From JBHELT01 sp046262935 (lineage in GTDB: Bacteria > Actinomycetota > CADDZG01 > JAHWKV01), in the NCBI GenBank assembly GCA_046262935.1, contig JBHELT010000048.1, positions 1-54,212 on the forward strand: DNA of 54,212 nt, written 5' to 3'. Below, piece by piece: positions 15,641 to 24,367 of the stretch. The notes below the pieces were generated by a model that made no database searches, had not been told where the DNA came from, and saw only the letters and a list, made by a program, of their open reading frames with translations. The translations under genes and the position numbers were made by a program. How positions within the stretch are numbered: position 1 is the first letter of the stretch; every line of letters starts with the position of its first letter.

Positions 15641-16231
15641 ATGCAACCAACTTGGCTGATCATCGGGCTCGGAAACCCCGGTGACCGATACGAGTTGACC
15701 CCTCACAACGCGGGCGCAAGGGCAGTTCAGCTCTTGGCCGATCGATTAGGCGCCAAGTTCAAGGCAGCGAAGGGCCCTGCTGTCGTCGCAGAATCCAAGC
15801 GTGGCGAGGCCAGGCTGGTCATCGCAAGGCCAACGACTTATATGAATGAAAGCGGCATGGCCGCCGTCGCGCTTTGTCGTTGGTACAAGACCGAAGTTTC
15901 CAACACGATCGTGCTGCACGACGAGATAGACCTTCAGCAGGGAGTGTTGCGTTTGAAGCGCGGGGGAGGAACCGCCGGTAACCATGGGCTCGATTCGATC
16001 GTTGCATCATTGGGTTCCCCTGACTTCTTCAGGGTTCGCATCGGGGTGGGTCGACATGCAAACCCGGGCGTTGAGCCCGCCGATTTCGTGCTTCAAAGGA
16101 TGAGCAAGGGCCAAGCTGAGGTCATGGCAGAGGCCGAAGAGATGGCGGGCGACGCGGCACTGGCCATCATCGAACAAGGGCTCGAACGCGCGATGAATAC
16201 CTACAACACAAGGGGATCCGATCGTGAGTGA
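15641..16231 (+). CDS. pth: Peptidyl-tRNA hydrolase
   Basis: 196 residues from the ATG at 15641. Hydrolyses peptidyl-tRNA released from stalled ribosomes. 'LIIGLGNPGDRYELTPHNAG' contains the catalytic His, 'PTTYMNESG' the tRNA-binding Asn, and 'LHDEIDLQQG' the activating Asp. 'GGTAGNHGLDSI' closes the pocket. It normally reads TRHN at the catalytic site; here it is TPHN, a mild variant. The 3' end overlaps mfd by 8 bp. Confidence 0.93.
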   Translation: MQPTWLIIGLGNPGDRYELTPHNAGARAVQLLADRLGAKFKAAKGPAVVAESKRGEARLVIARPTTYMNESGMAAVALCRWYKTEVSNTIVLHDEIDLQQGVLRLKRGGGTAGNHGLDSIVASLGSPDFFRVRIGVGRHANPGVEPADFVLQRMSKGQAEVMAEAEEMAGDAALAIIEQGLERAMNTYNTRGSDRE

Positions 16232-19200
16232 AGGGGCCCGAAGCCGAGTCCCAAACAGAGCCCCGCTCAGCGGGCTCGTTGACCTTTGGGGTAGCTCGTC
16301 GCTTATAGATCGCATCCTCGATCACGATCCCGACGTCGGTGCTCCGGAAGTCGTCCGACCCTTCCTTATAGCCGGCCTCGCAGAGCGTGCGCAACCTTTG
16401 CTCATCGTTGCTGCTAGAAGCCGTGATGCAGAAACACTCGCCCTGGACCTGAAGCCTTGGTTCGGCGAAGAGGACGTTTCACTATTTCCCGCATGGGAGG
16501 TGCTGCCCGGCGAATCGATGTCGCCAACGCTCGAAGCGATGGGCAAAAGGATAAAGATCGTCCACGACGTGCAAAGGGGCCTCGCTCCCAAGGTGATCGT
16601 GGCTTCGGTAAGAGCCCTTCTTCAGAAAGTCGCCGTGTTCGAAGGCAAACCCATCGAACTCGCGCCTGGTATGAGCCTCTCGTTAGATGAACTTTCCGAA
16701 AGTCTCATCTCTTTCGGCTTCGAACGTAATTATCTCGTTGAGCGTCCCGGGGAATTCTCGGTGCGAGGTGGGATCTTGGACGTCTTTCCGGCCGATGCAT
16801 CGGGTCCCATCAGGGCTGATTTCTTCGGCGATGAGTTAGCGGAATTGAAAACCTTCTCCATATCCAGTCAACGCAGCCACGACGACATCGAGCGCGCGGT
16901 CATATTGCCCTGTCGTGAACTTCGCTTGGACGAAAAGGTGCGAGCAAAGGCTCAGCAACTGCTCGATGTACCAGACCCGATCGACATCGACGAGAACCGC
17001 ACTTCGGATCTGGAAAAGATCGCCAACGGCGTTTCGTTCGCGGGGATGGAGATGTATCTAAGCCTGCTTGCAGGCCCTTTGCGTCAGATCGCTGAGTTCT
17101 TTCCCGTCTCGGGGCGAATGGTGTTGGTTGAACCGAAACGATGTGCTGATCGAGCCGTTGACTTCCTCGCTCAAGCTTCGGAATGGGGCAGTCCCGACAC
17201 CGAAGGGATGTTTGCGAGCTTCGACGACGTAATCGCATCGGTTTCCGATGACCACCTGCCGGTTCAACTGTGGGCTTTCGGGCGCGCTGAAGAAGGTGTG
17301 GACCTTGATGTGAAAGGTTGGGATGAGCACGTTGGTCACCCGGATCAGCTTGCCAACAAGCTCATCGACCTGAGAAAGAAGTCGGCCACCGTGATCGTGG
17401 GCGCGGGTGCATCGGCTTCGCGTATCCAGGACGTCCTGTCCGATGCAGGGCTGGGGTTGACTATCGGCGACGCCGAACCAGGGGCCGCAGTCATCATCGA
17501 GACCCAGATAGACAAGGGTTTCCTGATCACCATCGATGGGGCATCGCTCGCAGTCGTGGGGACCTCCGACCTATTCGGCAGGAGAAGGTCGGTTGTAACA
17601 ACTTCGGTCGAGACCCCCGCGCGCGCCACTGCGCTGTTGCTCCAACTCGCTCCTGGGGACCACGTTGTCCATGAGACCTACGGCCTCGGGCGTTATCACG
17701 GCATGATCACCCGTGAGATCGGCGGCATTTCGCGCGACTACCTGATCATCGAATATCACGGAGACGACAAGCTTTATCTACCCACTGAGCAACTCGAGGC
17801 GATCACCAAGTACACCGGGGGCGAAGCGCCTCGACTCAACAGATTGGGCACCGCCGAATGGGAGAAGGCCAAAACCAGAGCCCGGCGCGCTGTGGCCGAC
17901 ATCGCCGGCGAACTCATGGTTCTTTATTCCAAAAGATTGCAGTCTCCCGGCCATAGCTTTGGTCCCGATACTCCGTGGCAGCGAGAACTCGAAGATGCGT
18001 TCGCCCATATCGAAACCCCCGATCAAGAACGCGCCATCGAAGAGGTCAAGAACGACATGCAACGGCCGATACCCATGGACCGTTTGATCTGCGGTGACGT
18101 TGGTTACGGAAAGACAGAGGTGGCAGTGAGAGCCGCGTTCAAGGCCATCCAAGATTCCAAGCAGGTGGCGGTTCTGGTGCCAACGACGATCCTGGCACAG
18201 CAGCACACGCAAACCTTCTCCGAGAGATTCGCAGGTTTCCCCGTGCGAGTAGCTCAACTCTCGCGCTTCCTTTCACCCGCCGAGCAGGCCCATGTCTTGG
18301 AAGAGTTGGGTGCGGGCAAGGTCGATGTGGTCATCGGGACACATCGGCTGCTTCAACCCGACGTCAAGTTCAGCGACTTGGGTTTGCTCGTGGTTGATGA
18401 AGAGCAAAGATTCGGCGTCAAGCACAAGGAACGCATCAAACATCTTCGGGAACATATCGACGTGCTCACCATGACCGCGACCCCAATACCGAGGACCCTA
18501 GAGATGGGGATCACGGGCATCCGCGACCTTTCTTTGATGGATACCCCACCGGTCGATCGCCGGCCAGTGCTCACCTATGTCGGAGAGGCCGACGAACGGA
18601 TGATCACCGCCGCGATCAGACGCGAACTTGCCCGCGACGGACAGGTGTTCTTCGTACACAATCGAGTGCGTTCGATAAAGGGCGCGGCTCGCAAGATCGC
18701 GGGATTGGTCCCGGGCGCAAGGGTCGAAGTCGCACATGGTCAGATGACCGAGTCCGAACTCGAACGGGTGATGATCGATGTGTGGGATGGCAAGATCGAC
18801 GTTCTCGTGTGCACCACGATCATCGAAAGCGGGCTCGACATCCCAACGATGAACACCTTGATAGTTGAACGGGCGGACTTACTCGGCCTATCTCAGCTCT
18901 ACCAGTTACGGGGCCGGGTTGGGCGGGCTCGCGAGCGCGCCTATGCGTATCTGTTGTATCCGCACGAAGCCGTCCTGACCGACGAAGCGCATGAGCGTTT
19001 GAAGACCCTTTCTGAGTTCACCGAGCTGGGATCGGGATTCAAGATCGCGCTGAGGGACCTGGAGATAAGGGGGGCCGGAAACCTGCTCGGCGCCGAACAG
19101 TCGGGCCACATCGCCGCGGTTGGCTTCGATCTGTACATGAAGATGATGAGCGAGGCAGTCGCGAGCCTTTCCGGCACCGAGCCCGATAAGAAGCTCGAAG

Positions 19201-19616
19201 TGAAACTCGATATCCCGGCCGATGCCTTCGTTCCCTCGACATATATCGCCCGAGAGTCGCTGCGGATGGAGGCTTACCGACAGATCGAGAAGGTTCGCAG
19301 CCCCGAAGACGTATCGGCCCTTGCAGATGAGTTCGCCGATCGCTACGGCCCCGTACCAGAACCGGTAACGAACCTGCTCACCGTCGCAGAATTGCGAGCG
19401 TTCTTAGCCGACAACGCGATCGCCGAGGCAGGCGTTCGCGATGGAGTCCTCAAGCTGCGGCCGTTCCCCCTGCTTTCCGATTCTCAAGAGGTAAGGCTGA
19501 GGCGGAAGTTCCGCGGCGCAACCTACAAGCAATCGAGCGACACCCTCCTTTTGCCGGTACCTGCAAAGGACCTGGTGAAGTGGGTATTGGATAGCTTGCG
19601 TGCTATCCTCGCCTGA
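16224..19616 (+). CDS. mfd: Transcription-repair coupling factor Mfd
   Basis: 1130 residues. Removes RNA polymerase stalled at lesions and recruits UvrA. A UvrB-like N-terminal region ('FLIAGLAERAQPLLIVAA', 'LFPAWEVLPGESMSP') is followed by the RNA-polymerase-interacting domain ('GDHVVHETYGLGRYHGM'). The RecG-like translocase has Walker A 'GDVGYGKTEVAVRAAF' and Walker B 'LVVDEEQRFGVKHKE', with 'TMTATPIPRTLEMG' as motif III. The C-terminal TRCF domain is complete. The GTG start overlaps pth. Confidence 0.96.
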   Translation: MSEGARSRVPNRAPLSGLVDLWGSSSLIDRILDHDPDVGAPEVVRPFLIAGLAERAQPLLIVAARSRDAETLALDLKPWFGEEDVSLFPAWEVLPGESMSPTLEAMGKRIKIVHDVQRGLAPKVIVASVRALLQKVAVFEGKPIELAPGMSLSLDELSESLISFGFERNYLVERPGEFSVRGGILDVFPADASGPIRADFFGDELAELKTFSISSQRSHDDIERAVILPCRELRLDEKVRAKAQQLLDVPDPIDIDENRTSDLEKIANGVSFAGMEMYLSLLAGPLRQIAEFFPVSGRMVLVEPKRCADRAVDFLAQASEWGSPDTEGMFASFDDVIASVSDDHLPVQLWAFGRAEEGVDLDVKGWDEHVGHPDQLANKLIDLRKKSATVIVGAGASASRIQDVLSDAGLGLTIGDAEPGAAVIIETQIDKGFLITIDGASLAVVGTSDLFGRRRSVVTTSVETPARATALLLQLAPGDHVVHETYGLGRYHGMITREIGGISRDYLIIEYHGDDKLYLPTEQLEAITKYTGGEAPRLNRLGTAEWEKAKTRARRAVADIAGELMVLYSKRLQSPGHSFGPDTPWQRELEDAFAHIETPDQERAIEEVKNDMQRPIPMDRLICGDVGYGKTEVAVRAAFKAIQDSKQVAVLVPTTILAQQHTQTFSERFAGFPVRVAQLSRFLSPAEQAHVLEELGAGKVDVVIGTHRLLQPDVKFSDLGLLVVDEEQRFGVKHKERIKHLREHIDVLTMTATPIPRTLEMGITGIRDLSLMDTPPVDRRPVLTYVGEADERMITAAIRRELARDGQVFFVHNRVRSIKGAARKIAGLVPGARVEVAHGQMTESELERVMIDVWDGKIDVLVCTTIIESGLDIPTMNTLIVERADLLGLSQLYQLRGRVGRARERAYAYLLYPHEAVLTDEAHERLKTLSEFTELGSGFKIALRDLEIRGAGNLLGAEQSGHIAAVGFDLYMKMMSEAVASLSGTEPDKKLEVKLDIPADAFVPSTYIARESLRMEAYRQIEKVRSPEDVSALADEFADRYGPVPEPVTNLLTVAELRAFLADNAIAEAGVRDGVLKLRPFPLLSDSQEVRLRRKFRGATYKQSSDTLLLPVPAKDLVKWVLDSLRAILA

Positions 19617-19620
19617 CCCC

Positions 19621-20694
19621 ATGAGATCCAACAGACTCTTCGTGTTCGCGTGCGGCCTGATGCTCCTGCTCGCATCGGCTTGCGGCGCCCCCGCGGTCGG
19701 CAACTACTTCGCGCCAACCGCAGCGGTAGTGAACGGCGTCAAGATCCCAGAAGAGCAGGTCTCGGAGCAGTTACGCAGCACTATCTCAAACCCTCAGAAC
19801 CGCGCCCAATTCGTTGGAGTCTCGGGTGGCAAGAACCGCCTCGACGCTAAGCGCGAGATCTTGAGCCAGCTGATCCGACAGGTGATCGTCGTCCAGCAGG
19901 CCAAAGGGCTTGGGATCGCAGCGAGTTCAAGCGAAGTCACTGCGCAGCTCAAGCAATTGCGCTCTCGCTTCCCAACCGAAAAGGCATTCCTAGCCGAAGT
20001 CAGCAAGGAAGGCTTCACATTAGAAGACGTGAACAGGTTCGTGACGGACCGTTTGGTCTTTCAGAAAGTTGCGTCGGAGGTTACGAAATCCGCTGCACCG
20101 ACGGAGGCCCAGATCCAGGCATATTACGATCAGAATCGGGCTCAGTTCGACTCCCAGGTTCACGCCGCCCACATCCTGGTATGCGGTGATTTCGACCAGA
20201 CCAAGAGGGCTTGCAACTTCACACCCGAAGATGAAGCCACTGCCAAGGACATTGCTAAAAGGGCCAAGGCTGGCGAAGATTTCGCGGCACTCGCCAAACA
20301 GTTTTCCAAGGATGGATCCAACAAGGATTCGGGCGGAGACCTTGGCTTCTTCGGTAAGGGCCAGATGGCGGTCGAATTCGAGAACGCTGCCTTCGCCCTT
20401 CAGCCCGGACAGATATCTGATCCGGTGAAAACCAATTTCGGGTTCCACATCATCAAGCTGATAGCCAAGGGCAAGTCGTTCGAGGATTCAAAGCAAGAGA
20501 TCACTAAGGGACTCGGCCAGCAAACACAGCAACAGGCATTCCAAAAGTGGCTGCAAGGCAAACTCGCCAAAGCCAATGTCAGGGTCAATCCCATCTTCGG
20601 AGAATTCGATCGGACGACTCAAAGCGTCGTCCCTGGCAAAACCACCCTCGCTAGAACCGGCGGGGGCGTACGACTGACCCCTCCGCGGCGGTAG
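19621..20694 (+). CDS. Lipoprotein peptidyl-prolyl isomerase (SurA/PrsA-like parvulin)
   Basis: 357 residues. The lipobox 'LLASAC' ends a signal peptide ('LFVFACGLMLLLASAC'), so the mature protein is lipid-anchored outside the membrane. A SurA-N/trigger-like helical region (~40-175) is followed by one parvulin domain (~185-295: 'QVHAAHILVCGDFDQ', 'GGDLGFFGKGQMAVEFE', 'GFHIIKL'). It probably folds exported proteins. A TATCCT hexamer ends 11 nt before the ATG at 19621. Its place after mfd parallels neither M. tuberculosis nor B. subtilis exactly. Confidence 0.9.
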   Translation: MRSNRLFVFACGLMLLLASACGAPAVGNYFAPTAAVVNGVKIPEEQVSEQLRSTISNPQNRAQFVGVSGGKNRLDAKREILSQLIRQVIVVQQAKGLGIAASSSEVTAQLKQLRSRFPTEKAFLAEVSKEGFTLEDVNRFVTDRLVFQKVASEVTKSAAPTEAQIQAYYDQNRAQFDSQVHAAHILVCGDFDQTKRACNFTPEDEATAKDIAKRAKAGEDFAALAKQFSKDGSNKDSGGDLGFFGKGQMAVEFENAAFALQPGQISDPVKTNFGFHIIKLIAKGKSFEDSKQEITKGLGQQTQQQAFQKWLQGKLAKANVRVNPIFGEFDRTTQSVVPGKTTLARTGGGVRLTPPRR

Positions 20695-20699
20695 CAACG

Positions 20700-20861
20700 C
20701 CCTCCGCTCTTAAGCTTTGGTTAGTCGGATCGGGCCCCGGTCCAGTCGAACTCCTTACGCTGCGAGCTTGGGAACTGCTTGCTTCGGGTAAGCCGGTTGT
20801 CACATCATCTCAAGGCAGCGAAGTTATCCAAACTCTGCTTGCCCGCGGGATCGCAGTAGAT
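20700..20861 (+). other. In-frame N-terminal extension of MazG without a standard start
   Basis: The mazG frame stays open upstream of the GTG at 20862, back to a stop at 20652-20654. It encodes protein-like sequence: 'LKLWLVGSGPGPVELLTLRA', 'LLASGKPVVTSSQGSE', 'LLARGIAVDVIEE'. The first block resembles the SAM-binding start of tetrapyrrole methylases, as in B. subtilis YabN. No ATG, GTG or TTG occurs in frame between 20655 and 20862. A rare start codon or a base error is likely. Confidence 0.6.
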
Positions 20862-21743
20862 GTGATCGAAGAAACTCCGGACCTTCCCTTTCGATTGACC
20901 GAGATCGTGCGCCAGCGCGGTGAGGTCGTGTACGCGATGCAGGGCTCCGTGTTCGAGCATGATGTGACGCGGGCGATCATCGATGCCGCTGGCGATCACG
21001 ATATCGAATGTGCGACCGTATCTTCTGTTGCGGCGCGCGACCTCATACCTGCCTCGGATGACTTGACCGCGACCTTCAGGGCCGCAGCGGGAGAGAGGGC
21101 CGCCACTTCTTTCGCCCGGTTGGTATCGGTCATGGCTCGGCTGAGGGCCCCCGGCGGATGTCCGTGGGACGCCAAGCAAACCCACGACTCTCTTTCTATC
21201 CACATGCTCGAAGAAGCTCACGAGGCTGTTGACGCGATCGATCAGGGCAACATGCATGCGCTCGAAGAAGAACTGGGCGACGTCCTTCTGCAGGTGGTTT
21301 TCCATTCCGAGATCGCCGCGGAAGCGGGACATTTCGAAGTAGCCGATGTCGTCGAAGAGTTGATAGCCAAGCTAGTGCAAAGGCATCCTCATGTTTTCTC
21401 TGACGTAGTCGTGTCGGGCCCCGATGAAGTAGTTGCTAATTGGGAGAGCATCAAGGGCGAGGCCAGATCGAGAACCGAGATCTTGGATGATGTCCCCAAG
21501 GGCCTGCCAGCCCTGCTGCTGGCTCACAAGGTCCAGCGCAGACTCGCGGGGGTCGGACGCGATCACCCGGGGACCCTATCCAGACTCAGCGAGTTGGTCG
21601 GGCGCTTGGCCAAAGACCAGTCCGACAGGGCGTTCGGTGAGGTCTTGTTCGAGGTGGCTGCGCTCGCCGGCAGCATCGGGATAGACCCAGAAGGGGCATT
21701 GAGAAGGGCCGCCACTGGCCTGGGAGCGACCACCGCCGGATAA
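20862..21743 (+). CDS. mazG: MazG-family nucleoside triphosphate pyrophosphohydrolase
   Basis: From the first standard start codon (GTG 20862) the protein has 293 residues. The MazG domain carries 'RAPGGCPWDAKQTHDSL', 'LEEAHEAVDAID' and 'LEEELGDVLLQVVFHSEIA', giving the EExxE...ExxxD metal site. A second, shorter MazG-like helical region follows ('GLPALLLAHKVQRRLAGVG'). It hydrolyses non-canonical or excess NTPs to NMP and PPi. Coding very probably begins further upstream. It follows the parvulin gene and precedes eno, as mazG does in actinobacteria. Confidence 0.88.
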   Translation: MIEETPDLPFRLTEIVRQRGEVVYAMQGSVFEHDVTRAIIDAAGDHDIECATVSSVAARDLIPASDDLTATFRAAAGERAATSFARLVSVMARLRAPGGCPWDAKQTHDSLSIHMLEEAHEAVDAIDQGNMHALEEELGDVLLQVVFHSEIAAEAGHFEVADVVEELIAKLVQRHPHVFSDVVVSGPDEVVANWESIKGEARSRTEILDDVPKGLPALLLAHKVQRRLAGVGRDHPGTLSRLSELVGRLAKDQSDRAFGEVLFEVAALAGSIGIDPEGALRRAATGLGATTAG

Positions 21744-21766
21744 ATCTATGTTGAAGGAGTTATCTT

Positions 21767-23059
21767 GTGAGCATGATTGATCGCGTTTTAGCACGTCAGA
21801 TACTGGACAGCAGGGGCAATCCGACCGTAGAGGTCGAAGTCTGGACCTCATTCGGGGGGCATGGCCGGGCGGCGGTCCCCTCGGGCGCGTCAACGGGAAA
21901 GTTCGAAGCACTCGAGCTGCGCGACGGCGGCGACCGCTTCGGCGGTCTTGGGGTTTCCAAGGCCATCGCCAATATCGATCAGACGATCGCCCCGGCGATC
22001 CTGGGGCTCGAAGCGACGGACCAGCGCGGTCTCGACTCGCTGCTCATCCACCTAGACGGAACCGACACCAAGTCGAAACTTGGCGCCAACGCGATCCTTG
22101 GCGTTTCGATGGCGGTTGCTCATGCCGCCGCCGATGAGGTTGGTCTTCCTCTGTTCCGCTACATCGGTGGCTCCGGTGCGCATCTGTTGCCGGTGCCGAT
22201 GATGAACGTGCTGAATGGTGGCGCGCATGCCGACAACAACGTAGATGTGCAGGAATTCATGATCGTTCCCCACGGTGCGGCTTCATTCTCGGAGGCCTTG
22301 CGGATGGGGGCCGAGGTTTATCGGGCACTCAAGAAGGTACTGCTCGACAGAGGTTTATCGACAGGCATCGGCGACGAGGGTGGCTTCGCACCTAACCTTT
22401 CGAGCAATGAAGAAGCGTTGGCTTTGCTCCTTCACGCGATCGAACAGGCCGGGTACATCCCTGGCGATGATGTCGCCCTCGCTTTGGATGTTGCGGCGAC
22501 GGAGCTCTTCAGCGACGGCAACTACAAGCTCGCCTCCGAAGGAAAGACGCTCAGCGCCGATGCGATGGGTGAGATGTATGAGGGATGGCTGGACCGTTAT
22601 CCGATAGTGAGCATCGAAGACCCTTTGGACGAAGAAGATTGGGATGGTTGGGCCAAGATCACTAAGCATCTGGGTGAACGCGTGCAACTGGTTGGCGACG
22701 ATCTATTCGTGACCAATACTCAGCGGCTGGAACGCGGCATCGAAACATCGTCGGCGAACGCGATCTTGATCAAGGTCAATCAGATAGGAACATTGACCGA
22801 GACTGAGCAGGCTGTTCATCTGGCCATGAGTTCTTCGTACCGCATCGTCATCAGCCATAGGTCGGGCGAAACCGAAGACGCGACCATCTCGGATCTCGCT
22901 GTTGCGTGGTCGGCCGGTCAGATCAAAACCGGGGCCCCCGCTCGCTCCGACCGAGTTGCTAAATACAACCAACTGTTGCGTATCGAACAGATCCTCGGTG
23001 ATACAGCCAGATATGCAGGAACCGCGAGCTTCCCCCGATGGCGCGAACGAAAAGCCTGA
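21767..23059 (+). CDS. eno: Enolase
   Basis: 430 residues. Converts 2-phosphoglycerate to phosphoenolpyruvate. 'ARQILDSRGNPTVEVEV' and 'VPSGASTGKFEALELRDG' form the N-terminal domain. Metal and catalytic residues lie in 'DEGGFAPNL', 'SIEDPLDEEDWDGW', 'LVGDDLFVTN', 'NAILIKVNQIGTLTET' and 'AGQIKTGAPARSDRVAKYN'. AAGGAG sits 7 nt before the GTG at 21767; ATG 21773 is an alternative. The 3' end overlaps ftsB by 22 bp. In Gram-positives the enzyme also occurs on the cell surface and in RNA degradosomes. Confidence 0.96.
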   Translation: MSMIDRVLARQILDSRGNPTVEVEVWTSFGGHGRAAVPSGASTGKFEALELRDGGDRFGGLGVSKAIANIDQTIAPAILGLEATDQRGLDSLLIHLDGTDTKSKLGANAILGVSMAVAHAAADEVGLPLFRYIGGSGAHLLPVPMMNVLNGGAHADNNVDVQEFMIVPHGAASFSEALRMGAEVYRALKKVLLDRGLSTGIGDEGGFAPNLSSNEEALALLLHAIEQAGYIPGDDVALALDVAATELFSDGNYKLASEGKTLSADAMGEMYEGWLDRYPIVSIEDPLDEEDWDGWAKITKHLGERVQLVGDDLFVTNTQRLERGIETSSANAILIKVNQIGTLTETEQAVHLAMSSSYRIVISHRSGETEDATISDLAVAWSAGQIKTGAPARSDRVAKYNQLLRIEQILGDTARYAGTASFPRWRERKA

Positions 23060-23406
23060 GGTTCCACGTCTGGGGAGTTGCCGTTGTTTTCGGCATCTCG
23101 AGCATGCTCGCGATAGGGCCGGCTCGCCAGGCTTACCAGCAGCATAAAAAGATACAGGCCGAACAAACCAGACTGGTCGCGCTCGAAAAGCAGAACGCAC
23201 TTCTGCAAGAACGGCTCGATCGTTTGAAGGATCCGGAGTACATCGAGAAGCTCTCGCGCGAAGAGCTGGGTTTGGTCCGACCCGGCGAGATCTCATATGT
23301 GGTCGTACCTCCTCCCCCGGCTACGGGGACCGTTTCGGCGCCAAAGCCCAAGCATCGTGCGTTCACCGCGAGGGTGAAGGACTGGTTCAACCAACTCTTC
23401 ACCTGA
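23038..23406 (+). CDS. FtsB/DivIC-type septum protein
   Basis: 122 residues. A short basic cytoplasmic N-terminus and one membrane span ('VWGVAVVFGISSMLAIGPA') lead into a coiled coil ('QQHKKIQAEQTRLVALEKQN', then 'LLQERLDRLKDPEYIEKLSR'). 'REELGLVRPGEISYVV' is the DivIC/FtsB signature. It should form the FtsB-FtsL-FtsQ complex at the divisome. The ATG at 23038 lies inside the 3' end of eno. Basic tail ~110-122 of unknown role. Confidence 0.9.
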   Translation: MARTKSLRFHVWGVAVVFGISSMLAIGPARQAYQQHKKIQAEQTRLVALEKQNALLQERLDRLKDPEYIEKLSREELGLVRPGEISYVVVPPPPATGTVSAPKPKHRAFTARVKDWFNQLFT

Positions 23407-23416
23407 TCCGAGGCTG

Positions 23417-23446
23417 TTGCGGCTCAGTGTGACTCGGCCTTAGGAT
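23417..23446 (+). promoter_or_regulatory. Promoter of the S1-domain gene
   Basis: -35 TTGCGG (23417-23422), 18-nt spacer, -10 TAGGAT (23441-23446). Transcription should start near 23453, giving a short leader containing GGGAGG (23462-23467) before the TTG at 23472. Confidence 0.5.
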
Positions 23447-23471
23447 GTGACATTGATCTATGGGAGGTTCA

Positions 23472-23834
23472 TTGGCTGAGGTTGGTTCAATAGTTGAAGG
23501 CACGGTTAACCGCCTTGCCGATTTCGGTGCGTTCATCCAGATGGAGAACGGTGAAACCGGTCTTGTTCATATCTCTGAAGTGGACAAGAACTACGTCAAA
23601 GACATAAAAGAGCACCTTAAAGAGGGCGACAAGGTTAGCGTCAAGGTCGTCGCTATCAAAGAAGACGGCAAGATCGACCTTTCCATCAAGCAGGCCGATC
23701 CCTCTTGGGAAGACCGCCCTCAGCGAAGGGGCGACAAAGATCCCGAGTTCGAAGCCAAACTGAAGCGTTTCATGCGCGAGTCGCAAGAACGCTTGGCCGA
23801 CGTACGTCGTCAAAGAGATTCGAAACGACAGTAA
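23472..23834 (+). CDS. S1 RNA-binding-domain protein (YabR-like)
   Basis: 120 residues from the TTG at 23472, which follows GGGAGG by 4 nt and restores the family start 'AEVGSIVEGTVNRLADFGAF'. ATG 23460 in the same frame would add four residues. A single S1/OB domain fills residues 1-75 ('TGLVHISEVDKNYVKDIKEH', 'KVSVKVVAIKEDGKIDLSIK'). The rest is a charged, probably unstructured tail. It resembles B. subtilis YabR, encoded just after divIC, and YabR/GSP13-type proteins bind RNA or ribosomes. Confidence 0.9.
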   Translation: MAEVGSIVEGTVNRLADFGAFIQMENGETGLVHISEVDKNYVKDIKEHLKEGDKVSVKVVAIKEDGKIDLSIKQADPSWEDRPQRRGDKDPEFEAKLKRFMRESQERLADVRRQRDSKRQ

Positions 23835-23875
23835 TCTTCTCTCACCTGGGCATCGCTGCCCCTGGGATCTAGGTC

Positions 23876-24367
23876 ATGGATGTATCAGCGGACACCCACC
23901 ATGTTCGCGTTCAGATCGGCCGTGAACCCAGAGGGAAATGGAAAGTGGCGCGTCGCTGTGAATGCGGCTGCCCTCAGGTGATCCTTACCGAGCCTCGCCT
24001 CGATGATGGCACGCCGTTCCCCACGACGTGGTGGCTAACCTGCAAGTCGCTGTCTGGTGAAGTCTCGCGTCTTGAATCGGAGGGGATGATCGCCAGGATC
24101 AACGAGCGATTGAAGGTGGACCAAGATCTCCTCGATGCGATGAAGCGCGCTACCAATAACTACGTACAGCTGCGCGACGTGATGGAACCGTTGGGCACCG
24201 ACATCCATCCAGGCGGGGGGCCGTTGCGGGTGAAGTGTCTGCACGCGCACGTCGCTGATCAGTTGATCAACGGATCGAATCCTGTCGGGAAGATGGTGCT
24301 GGACGCGATCGGATGGAGTGAACCGTTGGTACCTTGCGTAGGGCTGGGCGGAGGCGATGCACCATGA
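23876..24367 (+). CDS. DUF501 protein
   Basis: 163 residues. 'VQIGREPRGKWKVARRCECG' and 'CPQVILTEPRLDDGTPFPT', then 'TWWLTCKSLSGEVSRLESEG', are diagnostic of DUF501, an actinobacterial family encoded between ftsB and ppx (Rv1025 in M. tuberculosis). Conserved Cys in 'RCECGCP' and 'KCLHAHVAD' suggest a metal site. Function unknown. The stop overlaps the start of ppx (ATGA). Confidence 0.92.
   Translation: MDVSADTHHVRVQIGREPRGKWKVARRCECGCPQVILTEPRLDDGTPFPTTWWLTCKSLSGEVSRLESEGMIARINERLKVDQDLLDAMKRATNNYVQLRDVMEPLGTDIHPGGGPLRVKCLHAHVADQLINGSNPVGKMVLDAIGWSEPLVPCVGLGGGDAP

Noticed and set aside
19587..19609. Promoter TTGGAT / TATCCT upstream of the parvulin lipoprotein gene
   Set aside because: The hexamers are only 11 nt apart, too close for a sigma-70-type promoter. 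Only the -10 was noted.
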